64,000 nucleotides of DNA from contig NC_135776.1 in assembly GCF_028453695.1 (NCBI RefSeq), positions 12,904,663 through 12,968,662 on the forward strand, written 5' to 3'. The stretch's first letter is position 1; each line of letters opens with the position of its first letter. The translations under genes were made by a program, and so were the position numbers. Under the pieces are notes generated by a model that was given only the letters and a program-made list of their open reading frames with translations, was not told the DNA's origin and did not search any database. Shown here in pieces: positions 25,345 through 36,800 of the stretch. This stretch comes from Augochlora pura (taxonomy: Eukaryota > Arthropoda > Insecta > Hymenoptera > Halictidae).

Positions 25345-25842
25345 TTAACCCCTTGCCGTATTTTGACGAGACTGGCTAGCATAGAGATTTCTATTAATAT
25401 CTTGTTAAGTATAAATGTTATTCCGTTCTTTTAAACTGGAATCAAATTCTGTCCTCGTGTCATCGGTATTTAACCATTTAACCTCTTGCACTGTAATAAC
25501 GAGTCAGTCTCGTGATCAAGATTTCACGCGTTGATTTACAAAATTAGTAAGTTATTAATTTCTTGCAAATGGAAATCAAATTAAATTCTTCTGTTATTAA
25601 AATCTGAAAACGAAAGTAAATAAAGGTAATACAAAAGACAAAAATCATCTGGTCCTACTAAGGACAGTGTTAAGGATAAATAAGAGCTAATCAACGCATC
25701 ATGGAAGGAGTCATAGTGCAAGGGGCTAAGTAAATGTAAATAAACGTAATAAATATTTTTTCTATTCCTTCTAAGAAATTATTGCAGTAGAAAATGTGAT
25801 CATTCTTGTAACTATGAAGAAAATAGTACGGCAAGGGGTTAA
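25345..25842. mobile_element. TTAA-flanked MITE-like element carrying a nested element
   Basis: The termini are perfect 16-base inverted repeats including the flank: TTAACCCCTTGCCGTA on the left and TACGGCAAGGGGTTAA on the right. The internal sequence is AT-rich and noncoding. A second element occupies 25478-25729, so the outer element is about 246 bases without the insert. The TTAA flanks and CCCC-starting ends fit a piggyBac-type non-autonomous transposon. It shares the TTAACCCCTTG end with the elements at 46716 and 61345. Confidence 0.85.
25478..25729 (+). mobile_element. Nested TTAA MITE-like element, family B copy 1
   Basis: Left end TTAACCTCTTGCACTGTAAT; right end AGTGCAAGGGGCTAA. The inverted repeats match through TTGCACT, with the right-hand TTAA changed to CTAA. 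A copy of almost the same length lies inverted at 46716-46965. Shared blocks include CTGTAATAACGAGTCAG and AAGATTTCA. It sits inside the element at 25345-25842, so it inserted later. No coding capacity. Confidence 0.82.
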
Positions 25843-28060
25843 AGAACTGAAAAGTGCCGTTGCTTTTTGTTTCTTGAAATTAAGGTGGACAGTTTTGATT
25901 TAGCATAAGGATCCGCGGCCTGGATATAACTCAAGGTTGAGACAGAGCCATCTGTAATCCAGGGGTCAAGAAAAAATATTGATCCGGTAAGGGTACCAAG
26001 CACGTGGCACCGTGCAACGAGTTGAGAGGGTTCCCTTGTCTAGGGGCCTGGGAAGTTCCAAATTAAGGTATCCGCGTCGCGACGCGCTCAAAGAAAAGGA
26101 GCTCCGGGGGTTAATTACCCCTCCGAATGCTGCATACAGTGCCGGGAGGTTGCACACCTTCGAGGTCCACCGGTTCGAAGTAACGATTACAAGTAGCCGG
26201 CTGTTGCAGGGCCAGGCATCCCCCTTCCCACCACCGTCCGAGTATAATGATCCCCGGGGCTTCGCTCGCTACTTATTTCATTGCAAACTTTTCCTTTCAC
26301 GGTTGAATGAAGTGCCCGGAAGCAAGAAGACGGACCCTGCTAGTCGAGGAAGGTGGGGATTTGCTAGAGAAAGGGCCGAGATAAACTGAATGAGCGGAGG
26401 AGGAAGACGACCCCGAGACTCGTACTCTCGAGGGCCGAGACCTTCGAATAAAGGAGCTGCAGGGATGAAAAAAGAAAGAGAAGAGAGTGAGAGAGAATTA
26501 GAGAGAGAGAGAGAGAGGGGAGAGACAGAGAGAGAGAGAGAGAGAGAGACTAGGCAGCAAGGAATAAAGTTCCCTGTCAGGTCTGGGTGTACAGTGTCTC
26601 GAGAGACTCTGGACCAAGTTTCAACCCCCTTCTAACCTTCTCCCTCCTCGACGTCCTCGAAATTCTGCCGCTGAACTATACTCCCCTCCCTAGACCCCCG
26701 ATTCACCCCTTCGACCAGCCACGCTACTAGTTGTTGATTGTTCCCAGTGTAATTATAACTTGGGCCGACCGGTACTTTCGCGGATATAATTATTAATTAC
26801 CGCGACATCGAGGGGTCGCCTGGACGAGTTGGATCCTCGTGAAACATCAATATTGCTCCCTCGTGGAATCAATTAGCATAGGTGAGGCGCGGGCGGTCTG
26901 CTCGAGTGCACTCGATGCCGTTGGCTTCTAATAGAGACACGAGAGCAAAGTCTTCGAGAAAGCCCACGGATGTACGCGTACAAATGGTCTCGTTATTTTA
27001 CAGAGTCGTGGAATTAATCCTCGCAACCATCGATGCCCTAAAGGATCCGCTAGTCTCCCTTATCCGGAATCTTCGAACAATACGCGGAATAAAGTGTTGA
27101 AAGAAAATCGTCGGCCGATATAAGAGGGAAGCGGCACGCGTGCGAAAGATTGCCTCGATTACAGCATTAGCCCCGACATCCGATTCCTCGGAACGATATC
27201 GGCGTCGATTTATGTTGGGTGAGAGGATCGGACCGCTTCATTGGCGACTCCTTTGATCGTCTGGCAGAGCGTCGAACCGAATCGGCGATTTGAATAGCAC
27301 CGTTTACGCTCGATATCGGCACGAAACGCCCACCGACATCACCCGCGCCAGGGAAGATTCAGTGTTTCGTTCGAACACTTTCGGTCGTGGCTCGTTCCGC
27401 GAGAGCGAAATATGCGGCAGATGCATGGAACAGATAGACGCTCGGGGAGCGTGAATTCTAAATGAGGATAATGTAACGCGCGCCACAAATAATCCTAGTG
27501 TGCATGCGCCAGGCATCCCGGGCCCTTTCTCTCTCTTATTCCGTAGCCGCTGTTCTCGTCCATTACCTATGTATTCTTGAATAACGAGATACCCGCGGCC
27601 GCGGTCGCGGACGGTGCAACGAGTCCCCGTCGATGCACGACGGGCGACCGGCTACGGAATTATTCAACGATCTCCAGGCGACGACCGCGGATCCATCGAT
27701 CCGGCCGGAAAGTATTCATAAACGCGCGTTAAACTAATAGCACGCTGTATCACAGATCCTCCGACTAGACTGAGTGGGTCCGACACTTTGCCCACGCTTT
27801 TCCACCTTGCCGAAAGCTCGCTGAATGTTTTAAGCAAAGCCTCTCGGCAAACACCGCCCCGTCGGCCCGAAGAACGTCGCTTCAAAACGATTTTAATGAA
27901 ATTTTCGTGAGAGGGTTTACTAAAGAATGTTTCCTATATGTATATCCTCTCGCATGCAAGGACCTATATTCTTGCGAATATATTTGGAGAATCGAATAGG
28001 TACATTCTAAAGTAGAAGAAACATTAGAAAAATCTAATAATGTGAATATGTTATTTTAAT
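25843..28060. other. Noncoding tract, no gene recognised
   Basis: Holds the GA microsatellite at 26473-26550 and otherwise mixed, CpG-containing DNA without a recognisable exon or RNA gene. Confidence 0.6.
26473..26550. repeat. (GA)n microsatellite
   Basis: About 75 bases of GA units with few interruptions (AATTA, GGGG, CAG). It is one of the longest in the window. GAGAG is the core recognised by insect GAGA factor (Trithorax-like), so a regulatory role is possible but not shown. Confidence 0.9.
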
Positions 28061-28112
28061 TACGTTGATTTAGCATCAAAAAATTTCTTTTTGTTTCAGG
28101 TAAGTGGAGTTT
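28061..28112 (+). promoter_or_regulatory. Recursive splice site (ratchet point) candidate 2
   Basis: Strong pyrimidine tract TTTCTTTTTGTTTCAG followed at once by the donor GTAAGTGGAGT, junction 28099/28100. There is no AG in the roughly 25 bases before the junction. A plausible but weak branch region (TTGATTTAG) lies around 28063-28072. This is the archetype of an insect zero-length exon: acceptor use here would regenerate a perfect donor. The 27 bases at 28084-28110 match 63148-63174 at all but one position. If the downstream donor were skipped, the frame reading GTA AGT GGA would meet a stop within a few codons. Confidence 0.65.
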
Positions 28113-31100
28113 TCTGAATTTCGCCGTGATTGACGATCGAATATAAAGCGAGAAGGTAACAAATAAAATCTAGAACGTTGCCAGGCCATCGAAGACGCCG
28201 TTGAAGATGACCGATCGACAGAAAATTATCCTCGATTGACCGGTACTTCTTGCCAGGATACGTTTTCGTACGATCATGGTGGTTTATTGGATGCACCGAC
28301 GAAAGGTCGCAGCGTCGCAGCAATTTTCTCGTCGGCGAGCTATCGATGCACGTTCGACCGCACACAGGGCGTGCAAACACCGAGTAGCCGCGGTTCTACT
28401 TAACATTCGGGCCGACACGCTCGCTGATTGGCTATTAATTATCCCACCGACAAGAATAACGATTAACTTGGCGTATCGCGTGTTTGCCCGCCGCGCCCCT
28501 CGATCCCGGTTCGCGCGGATCGATGCTGGATCACCGAGAAGGCCCCGGCCCGCTGCAGTCGGTCTGCGTGTCATAAATCAAACGCGTCTCGCTCGTAAAT
28601 TCGACCGGGGCGCTGGCCGCTTCAACGCTCGATCATCGATCCATCCGACGGTTTTCAGCGTTGTCTGAACGAAAGTCGGGCCGAGCCGGGCCGGGCCGTG
28701 CCGCACCGTGCCGCGCCGCGCCGCGCCGTGCCCGGGCTGGAAAAAAGGCGACCTCCGGTAATTGAGAAGTTGCTAATTGATTCGGTGATGGATAGCGATT
28801 TTTAGCGTCCCGTGGGGCGGAGAGGGAAAAACGAGACGGCGGTACGTGTGTCGGTGGCTCGAACCCGCTTCGGAGATGCCAGATAAGAGGCTTAATTGAT
28901 TCGAGAATCCTGTGGCCAGGCGTCGGATACACCCGGGCGCGCAGCTTTCCCCGTAAATCTGGATTCGATCAATTTATACACACATTATTTGCCGCGGTCC
29001 TCGTTTCGCTCTTAATTGGAGATCGATGGCTTGCGATCGGACAGGTTTTCTGACTCGACACCTTGCTCGGCGCGGCCTTTTTTTCGTCCAGACATCAAAC
29101 TAGCAATTACTTCGATGTTTATTCGCGGCAACTTGCCGTTGAGGTTCTTTTCGTCGAAACAGTTTTCTCTGATTCTTGTCTCTTCGTTGTCACTTCGACT
29201 TCTCGCTTTTCCCGTTGATAGGCAGATCTGTCGAAAGATACCTCGGTCTCGAGACATTCTTATGCAAATTAACATCGCATGCTGTCAGAGGAGTGTCGAG
29301 GAAAATTTATACTCCTACGGATCAATGAAATCGATGTTGAATAGTATTGGACTGACTTTATCGACGTTTACGGCGAGTTAATGGTGTGTGTTCTGTTCGC
29401 GCCACATATTTCTTATCACTTCTCGATAATCCGCTACACTCTATCGTTGTGCAACGTAACGAGCAATAATCGAGCAACGCGTTACTCGCGAGACGCAAAA
29501 ATTAGGATTCGAAAAACCTCCAAGCATTCCCAAAGCGAAAATTTCTTCGAAAGTATCCGCCGAATGATTTAATCGTCGCGCATTTAGCTAATTGGCGGCT
29601 TCGACTGTGAAATAATTCCATCATCGCGCGAATCCCGAGATAAGCGAGACCGTCCGCCTCTAATCGGCCCTTTCACTTGTTTCCCGACGAAAGTCGTCGG
29701 TCCTGAGGCCGCGGCTTCAACTTTCATGCGCGACGCCCGTAAACGGTTTCAGGAATCGCGATAACATCCGTCGGAACGGCTGGCCGGTTACAATAATTAG
29801 CAGCCCGGAATTACGAGGAGACGACTATTTCGCTTTATGAAGCTGTTGGCCCACGTGTAGCCGGTGATACCTTTATGTCGAGAACGCGTTTGCCTCGCGT
29901 TCGCGGCGGCTCGCGGCGGACGATTATTATAGCCGCGTTATACCGCGCACACTTCTGGATTTTCATTCCTTCTGTCGCGGACCTGTGCCGAACGCTAATT
30001 AAAACTCGTGGAAATTCGCGTGCAGCGTATTGCGTGCGTCCCATCGTCTCGAGTCATCGGAATGAAATCTTGATGCATTTTACGCGGTCTACTTAAACGA
30101 CGAGGAAAAACTCGGTTTAGTGGACTCTGGCTTTAAAGCACGCATTCTAATCGGATCGACCGGCCAGAAGGAATCAGCCTACATTTCCATTGCTTTACGT
30201 ACAATTGATACACCGATATTATTAAAATTCCTTTAATCGTTTGACTATTTAAAAATTCCGCAGTCCACTGCACAATACGTATAGATAATATTGATATAAA
30301 ACGATGAAGGTATTGTCTTTTCGCAAGGCACAAAAGGAGACTGTATTAAAAAATCCCTTATACTTTGCTGCGAAAGAGAAAGAACGCGATCATTGGCCGC
30401 TTTATTAATATTCAAAATAAACGTGGACGAAAAACATTCAATTTACATTCCACTTTGCAGCCTGCTATAAATCTTGCAATCTACGTCCTGTAAATTATGC
30501 ACGTAATATTCAAGATATGTTGCATAAGCGAGATCAACTGAATTCCTCTTGCAACCATAATGATTCTTATTAACACCGGTTCGCCACCGATGTCTGCAAT
30601 TTGTCCTCTTACGAAATGTATACAATTTTAAAAAGTCGCTACAAAAAAGTCTGAATTTTCATTGAATCTTTTAATTAAATAATTTTTTGATGCAGGTAGT
30701 ATAGAACAATATTTATCGCGCGTATTTACTGTGTAATAAAATTCCGATGCTGAAGCCAGAAATAATAGTTACACTTATTCAACAGTAAATTACGAGAAAC
30801 CTCCATCAGAGGCTGAAGAAACCGCGCAGTGCAAACCTGGCCGATGGCTGCGACAAACAACGGCGGCTGTTTAAAACGCAGCTGCGGCAAATATTTCCGC
30901 GGCTTCCATCCGCAAATACGCGCGGCACACGTCGCATGAGCGATCGGCCGGCAAATACGGGACAAAATTGACCCATCTTCGTCGACGAACAGTTAATGCA
31001 CGAAACCCGGTGACACTCGCAGACGTTTTAGAGCGCAATAAACTAAGCGAATCGACGGATGGCAGGCACCGCGGCCGAAGGGCTGCAGGAACGGATCGCG

Positions 31101-33418
31101 TGGCAGAAATGTTGAAAAGAATCACGGACAAAAATACAAATCGACCTTTTTGCCGGTGTTTCGCGCGCGCAATATTATATATTATAGCAGCGCGGCGCCG
31201 CTGCCTTTAATTAATTCTCGGCCGGTCGTTTTTCCCCGGCGGGGATCCGATGAAAATTCCCGCCGCGACCCGCGTGTTTACCGAAACGTCACGTTTTTCA
31301 ATTACGCGCGGTGTCGCTGATGCGTCCCGTTTTAATCGCGAGGAATATCAAGCCGCGTTAAAAAGCGTGAAAACATCCGCGACGCGCTTCGCGTTCTCGC
31401 GGCTTCGACGGACTTTCTGTCTGCCCGGCGTTCGCGAAATCATGAATCGCGGTTTCGCCGATCGCGTACGCGGCTCGGATTCGCGATGTTTCGGAGCCGA
31501 GATCGTTTCGCCACGGTCCGTCGACGACCCCCGTCGAATGAAAATCCTTCTTCGCGCTCGATCCTCACGATTAAACGACCATCGCAGTTAAACGAGGCAT
31601 AAATCGGCGAAAAATTAATACTTTGGACGCGCGTCCCGCTACACCGTTTCCTGTACAGTTATCTGCATCGCGTGTTCGTTTCTCTTCCACGCACCGTCGG
31701 GCTCGTAAGTAACCACCGGGACGAGTTCGTGGACCTACTCATATTGGAAATTGCTAAACGTTGTTGCAAAACTCTGCATTTATCCCGAGAACTCTAACGC
31801 TTTATTTCATTGCTACCATATATCGGTCACTTTCTGCTTTTGTTTTCTACGTTCTATCGTCATGTATTCATTTTAAACGTTGCGCCAAAACTACATGAAA
31901 TGCGCAGCATGAAAACACTAATACACAGCTCCCGATTTCATCGACAGGGCAGCGTCAAAATTCTTTGACGCAAAGTTTCCCACAACGTCGCTCCATTAGC
32001 ACCGCACAAAAGCGGATGCACCCATTCAAGCTAAACATCTCCCAAAATGCCTGCAGCACGTTACCGCACCAAGCTTCCCGTCCGCATTACACGGTTCCAT
32101 TGTTACCAAAAATTGAAAATTTCTCGTCGATCAAGATCGTTTTGGGTCATCGGTGGTGCATCGAGCCTCGATGCCGCTGTCCCCTCGGCAATTTAATTCC
32201 CGCGCAAATATTTTCCAGTTAATTTCAATGTTGCTAATTCCCCGAGCACTCGGCGCATACGAAGCGCCTAGCATTCGATGCTGACAGTCGAGAGACCAGA
32301 AAGCGTACGGTCGGACATGATTACGCGCGCCTCGAGCGTCGTGGAAGCGGCAAAACGGCAACTTTCTCGCGAAACTCGTCTATTTCGTGGCAGTTCCAGT
32401 CGCCGCCTGCTCGACGAATGCAAAGCGTCTCTCCGCAATAATTACCGTAAAAAGCCAGCGCAAACACGCGGCTCGCGTTTCCAAGCGACAGGAAGCGACG
32501 CGAGAGGACGCGAAGCGATGCCTTGGCATTCGAATTGCATCCGACCAGATTTAAAGAAGCTCTCGCGCGAGGACACGTACGTCCAGACCCGTGTTACTCG
32601 CCAGTCGAAAGTAATTCCGTGTTTACTTTGACGTTACCGGGTAAATTAACACCCCGGACACGTTTTACGAGCAATTTGCGGCACTTACGTGTGCCCTTAC
32701 ATAAGTCTCCGTAAGTACGGTCGACGGGCGCGATCCCTCCGACGTTTCAACATGGCCGTCGCATACCATGCCCAGATTCGATCGGACACACGCCACCTAC
32801 CGATAGGATCGTCAGAAATTAAAATTCCTACTGTCCAAGTTGCTCCTCGCTAATGAAATTCGCCCTCGTCACGGAACTCTTTCTCGTTCGGAGAAATCTT
32901 TGCGATCCCAAACCGAAGACTGTAGCCAACGACTATGACAGAAGACGGTAACTTCTTTCGATCGCATTCCATCGAGTTCCGTCTCTTATTGGAAAGAAAT
33001 TCAAATGCTAAAAGACTGTTTTATCGTTTAAATATTACACGATTCGTCTTTCCTATTTACATATCGCGCGCGAACGGAGCAATCCCTAGCTAAGCAAGCA
33101 GAGCATCCGCAAGATTGATCGAACGATTACCCAGTTTTTCAGCGAAACAATTTTTCTGGGCCGGTGTTTGCGATTCATTATTTTTCGGCGTATTCTGCAT
33201 AATTTCGTATCCTCGCGAGAAAGTTCCGCGCTTCGGGTAGTTAAGCAGCCAGGATCGTCGGTCCCGCGAAGTTACAGGGTTTCTCCGCCTAAACCCGGTC
33301 GCAAACTTTTCATTTACGTTGCACTTCGCCGGGATGTCCGAGGGCCATGCATCAGTTTTTACTGCGGCCCTTTCCGAGACGGTGGATATACGTTTCGCCT
33401 CGTTACGAACTTCCGGCA
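28113..33418. other. Noncoding tract, no gene recognised
   Basis: CpG-rich DNA with a GC pentamer run at 28678-28733. Open frames at 28.3-28.7 kb and 31.2-31.6 kb are Arg-rich, antiparallel to other frames, and have no known domain. A weak acceptor/donor-like TGATGCAG|GTAGTA at 30695/30696 is noted but not called. Confidence 0.55.
28678..28733. repeat. GC-only pentamer repeat (GCCGG/GCCGT/GCCGC)
   Basis: About eleven degenerate five-base units starting GCCG, drifting from GCCGGGCCGG through GCCGTGCCGC. Every unit contains CpG. A similar but shorter run lies at about 21912-21934 and a GCCGC run at about 55874-55886. Confidence 0.8.
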
Positions 33419-33482
33419 GGAGAGATAGAAAGAGATAGCAGAGAGATAGAGAACGAGAGAGAGAGAAAGAGAGAGAGCGACA
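33419..33482. repeat. Imperfect (GA)n / GATA-containing microsatellite
   Basis: GAGAGATAGAAAGAGATAG passes into a purer GA run. The first half contains GATAG units. Confidence 0.85.
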
Positions 33483-33779
33483 GGCTCGTTTTGCCGACAA
33501 TTTCCTACAGCGTTACACCTGATGGAAATATCTGGGTCCTCGAAGTCGCCTCTAATAAGAAATTCCACGCGAGGCCATGTCGGCCACACGACGTTACACG
33601 GTCTTAATACCCAATTTTCGAGCGGTCAATTTCCAACGGGGATGTTGTAACCTGTAATGCCGCCTCGTCCCCGGGGAACGTTTAGGGGGACCAATCGGAA
33701 CACGATGATGCCGGTTCCCGGGAACCGCGGCTCCCGTGCCCTATATCATTGCAATTACTGTCAAGTACTGTTACGTCGA

Positions 33780-33783
<4 letters not shown>

Positions 33784-33815
<32 letters not shown>
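33784..33815. repeat. Pure (GA)n microsatellite
   Basis: Sixteen consecutive GA units, uninterrupted, about 300 bases from the preceding GA tract. Confidence 0.92.
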
Positions 33816-33818
<3 letters not shown>

Positions 33819-36800
33819 CTAATGAAACTCTGGTTGCATAAGTATTCCGTGCGCCAGGTGCTCCGTTATTGTCGGCGGAATCTATTACCGACAAATTTTC
33901 TTCCGCGAGAATTCCTCGTGAATTATTAAACGCAGCCGCCGTTTCTGCCCGCTTTCGAATTCCTTTGCCAAAACGCACCGAATTTTTCGAACAGTGCGGC
34001 TCGCGAAAGCATTCGTAGAATTCGCGAGGTATAACTTTTTTCGAACTGGACTAAACGACTCGAATTTCTTGGAGATGTTAGCGGCGTTGCATTAACGCGC
34101 GATGGCCTTGTTCCAAAACGTAGGGACGAGTTTTACTAACAATTTGCAATTGCGAGCATTTTAATTGCGAGTGAAATTATACGGAATTCGGTCGCCGTGT
34201 CTGACCACTGCGGGTCCGTTCCACTGCGTCATCGTTGCTAGTCTTCTTTTGAAACAGTGGAACGTATTTATCGCGAGATTAATCGCGAACGCGTACAGTA
34301 TTAAACTTCAAATAAAGGTGGATTACACCTGACTGGCGACTAATAAATAACTGTGTATTTTCGGAGGTTAATTGCGTTTTCATAAGCGTATTGTTTGCCG
34401 CAGAACAGAGTCAAATTTTCACGAATCCGCGGTCAACAGGTCCACGGATTAATTATCAATATTGATCGAATGCGGGTAGCTGTTCCGTCTGGTTACATTA
34501 TTTTCCGCCCGCAAACGAGTCGATTGTCCGACCATCGCTACTTTTTCCACGCAGACTTTTTTCAGTTACGAGGTCTCCTTTTATTTTTGTTCATCCCCGG
34601 AAAGGCCGGAACCGAAAAAACAGCGGCTGGAGGTATGATCCATTCCCGCTTTCATCGTCCTATCCTTTTTTTACACTTGCCGGCGAAAGAGCGGTCGGCT
34701 TTGCAGCCTTTTAAATTGATTCTCCGCGGAAACCGAATTTTTTCGCTCTCGCGCGTACCGAATTAGAAAGAAAAAAAAGCATTTTGTACGCGAAAATAAA
34801 TCTTGAAATTCGTGCACCTTGCATGCGTGCGCGTATACAATCCCTGCACGGTACGCGGGAGTGTCGAGTTGCGCGAGAAGAATATATAAATCCTCGGCAT
34901 AGTGGCTTCGCTACTAAAAGATATATATGATACATATTGATATGTTTAAAAACGCTCGAATACGTCACCTCGCGTACGTCGATGCACCAGATATACCAGA
35001 ATGCAGAGTATTGTCGAGCGACGTGTGCTGTTCTTATAGGAGTTTGCTTGGTAAGAAGCAAGTGGTTTACGCATCGAAGAGTGTCGAGGAACGCGTGGGT
35101 GTTGTTTTACAGCCGGTAGCCGAGTATAAACAAAATTTTTCGAGCTAACCGAGCGGACAAATCGAACGAATTCCGAGTGGAAAGGAACAAGCCCGTGGCA
35201 AACATGAATCAGGGGGCGACAGGACCGGAGCGGCGCGCGCTAAAAAAGAACATGGCCGAGCAAAACGAGCGTGTTTGCGCGCCGGGAGATTGCTAACAAA
35301 CAGAAGCATATGTTTGCGCCGGCTCGGCCAACAAACGAGCCATGGGATCATTATCCAGGCATGAAATTAATCGCGAGCCGGTTCATCGATGGCTGCCGTT
35401 GGTTCTCCTGTTCTCTCCGGTAGCACACGCGAATCGCGACCGCAAAACGAGGTAAAAGGCATCGAGAGGACGATCGCGTGTGCTTCTTTTTTGCACGGTT
35501 TCCTACTACCAACGGGCCACTCGAGTTAGCAACCAACGAGCCTGGCCGCGATAGCTCGCGAAACTTGCCCGATTCGCGTCTATTAATCCCCACTGCCATA
35601 GTTCCACGAGCATGAAAGTTGAATTACATCTGCTTGCCGACCACTTCGGGGACAGTTTCAAGTACTTTGCAAGTCTGCCGACTTTGTTGCGGCGACATAG
35701 GCACCCATCGGCCAAAGGGAAAAAACTTCCTTCCCGTGTGGATGATTTAAACTTACCGCCTTGGCATGCCTCTTGCCGACATTCGAGACCAATTTGCGCT
35801 CCTTCGAATCTCCGCTTCTCGAGCGATTCCTTTTATTATTTTATTCGGATTTCCTTCCACCAGAGAGACTCAAAGTTGTAAATTCAATAATCGACGAATC
35901 GTGGATGAAAGTTGAGCAAGCTGTCAACTAGATCGTACATTATACTCGACGTATTAAAAGACTCGAATCATTCGAATACTTTTCTACGCAACTTTACCCG
36001 AAAGATTAACGTCCATTTAGAGCTATTATAATATTAAAGTTATGTAATGTAGCTCCAACTAAATCAATTACCCCAAAGTGAAAGATGAAATTAACCGAGG
36101 CCGATGTAAGTTCCGTAATAGAAGACGGGAAAACTTTGGCCCTGGTTTAACAAAAGTAATCTCGTTACAATGATTTCAATATAAACTCGCCGAGGAATCC
36201 CGTATCCGGGACTCGATTAAGGACTACGTTTTAATATAAATTCCCCGACCAAAGACCGTTCTAAGCGTTGCACCAAAGCGACACGGGTTCCATTAACGAG
36301 AAGCACAGCGTCCTGATCGCGTCGACACAAGCCGTTCCACTAGGCGAATCGGTGCATAGTTGACAAGTTGCTTTCATCGCGGCTCGCCTACGATCAGCAT
36401 TTTTTCGTAGCGAGAGATTCTTGGGCCCCCCTCGACGACGTCTGAAATATTAATTCTCGTTCGACCCGTCCACTTTCCACCGATCGAATCCGTTCTCGGA
36501 GATTGAAAGCATCGCCGCAAGTTTCGCCGGGCAAAGTAACGGAAACTGAAGGAAATAAAACTATCGGTTGCGGAACCGCTTCCCTATGCATGAAGCCGGA
36601 GAGTTGCTGGCCAGAGTTTCTCTCGCGATAACGCCGCGCCGGCTTGCCGCGTCAACGAAATTGATGGGGTCGTTACGTTCAGCAAATTCGCGAAAATATT
36701 CACGGCTGGCGTTAATTATCGTCGCTGTTTTTGCTCCTCGACTGGACCGCTTTCGCAGCGGCGATTCGCCGGACGATTCACAACGGATTCGCCGAAATTT

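Noticed and set aside
30681..30701. TTTTTTGATGCAG|GTAGTA, a possible fourth ratchet point
   Set aside because: The donor half departs from GTAAGT and the pyrimidine tract is short, so it is well below the three called sites.
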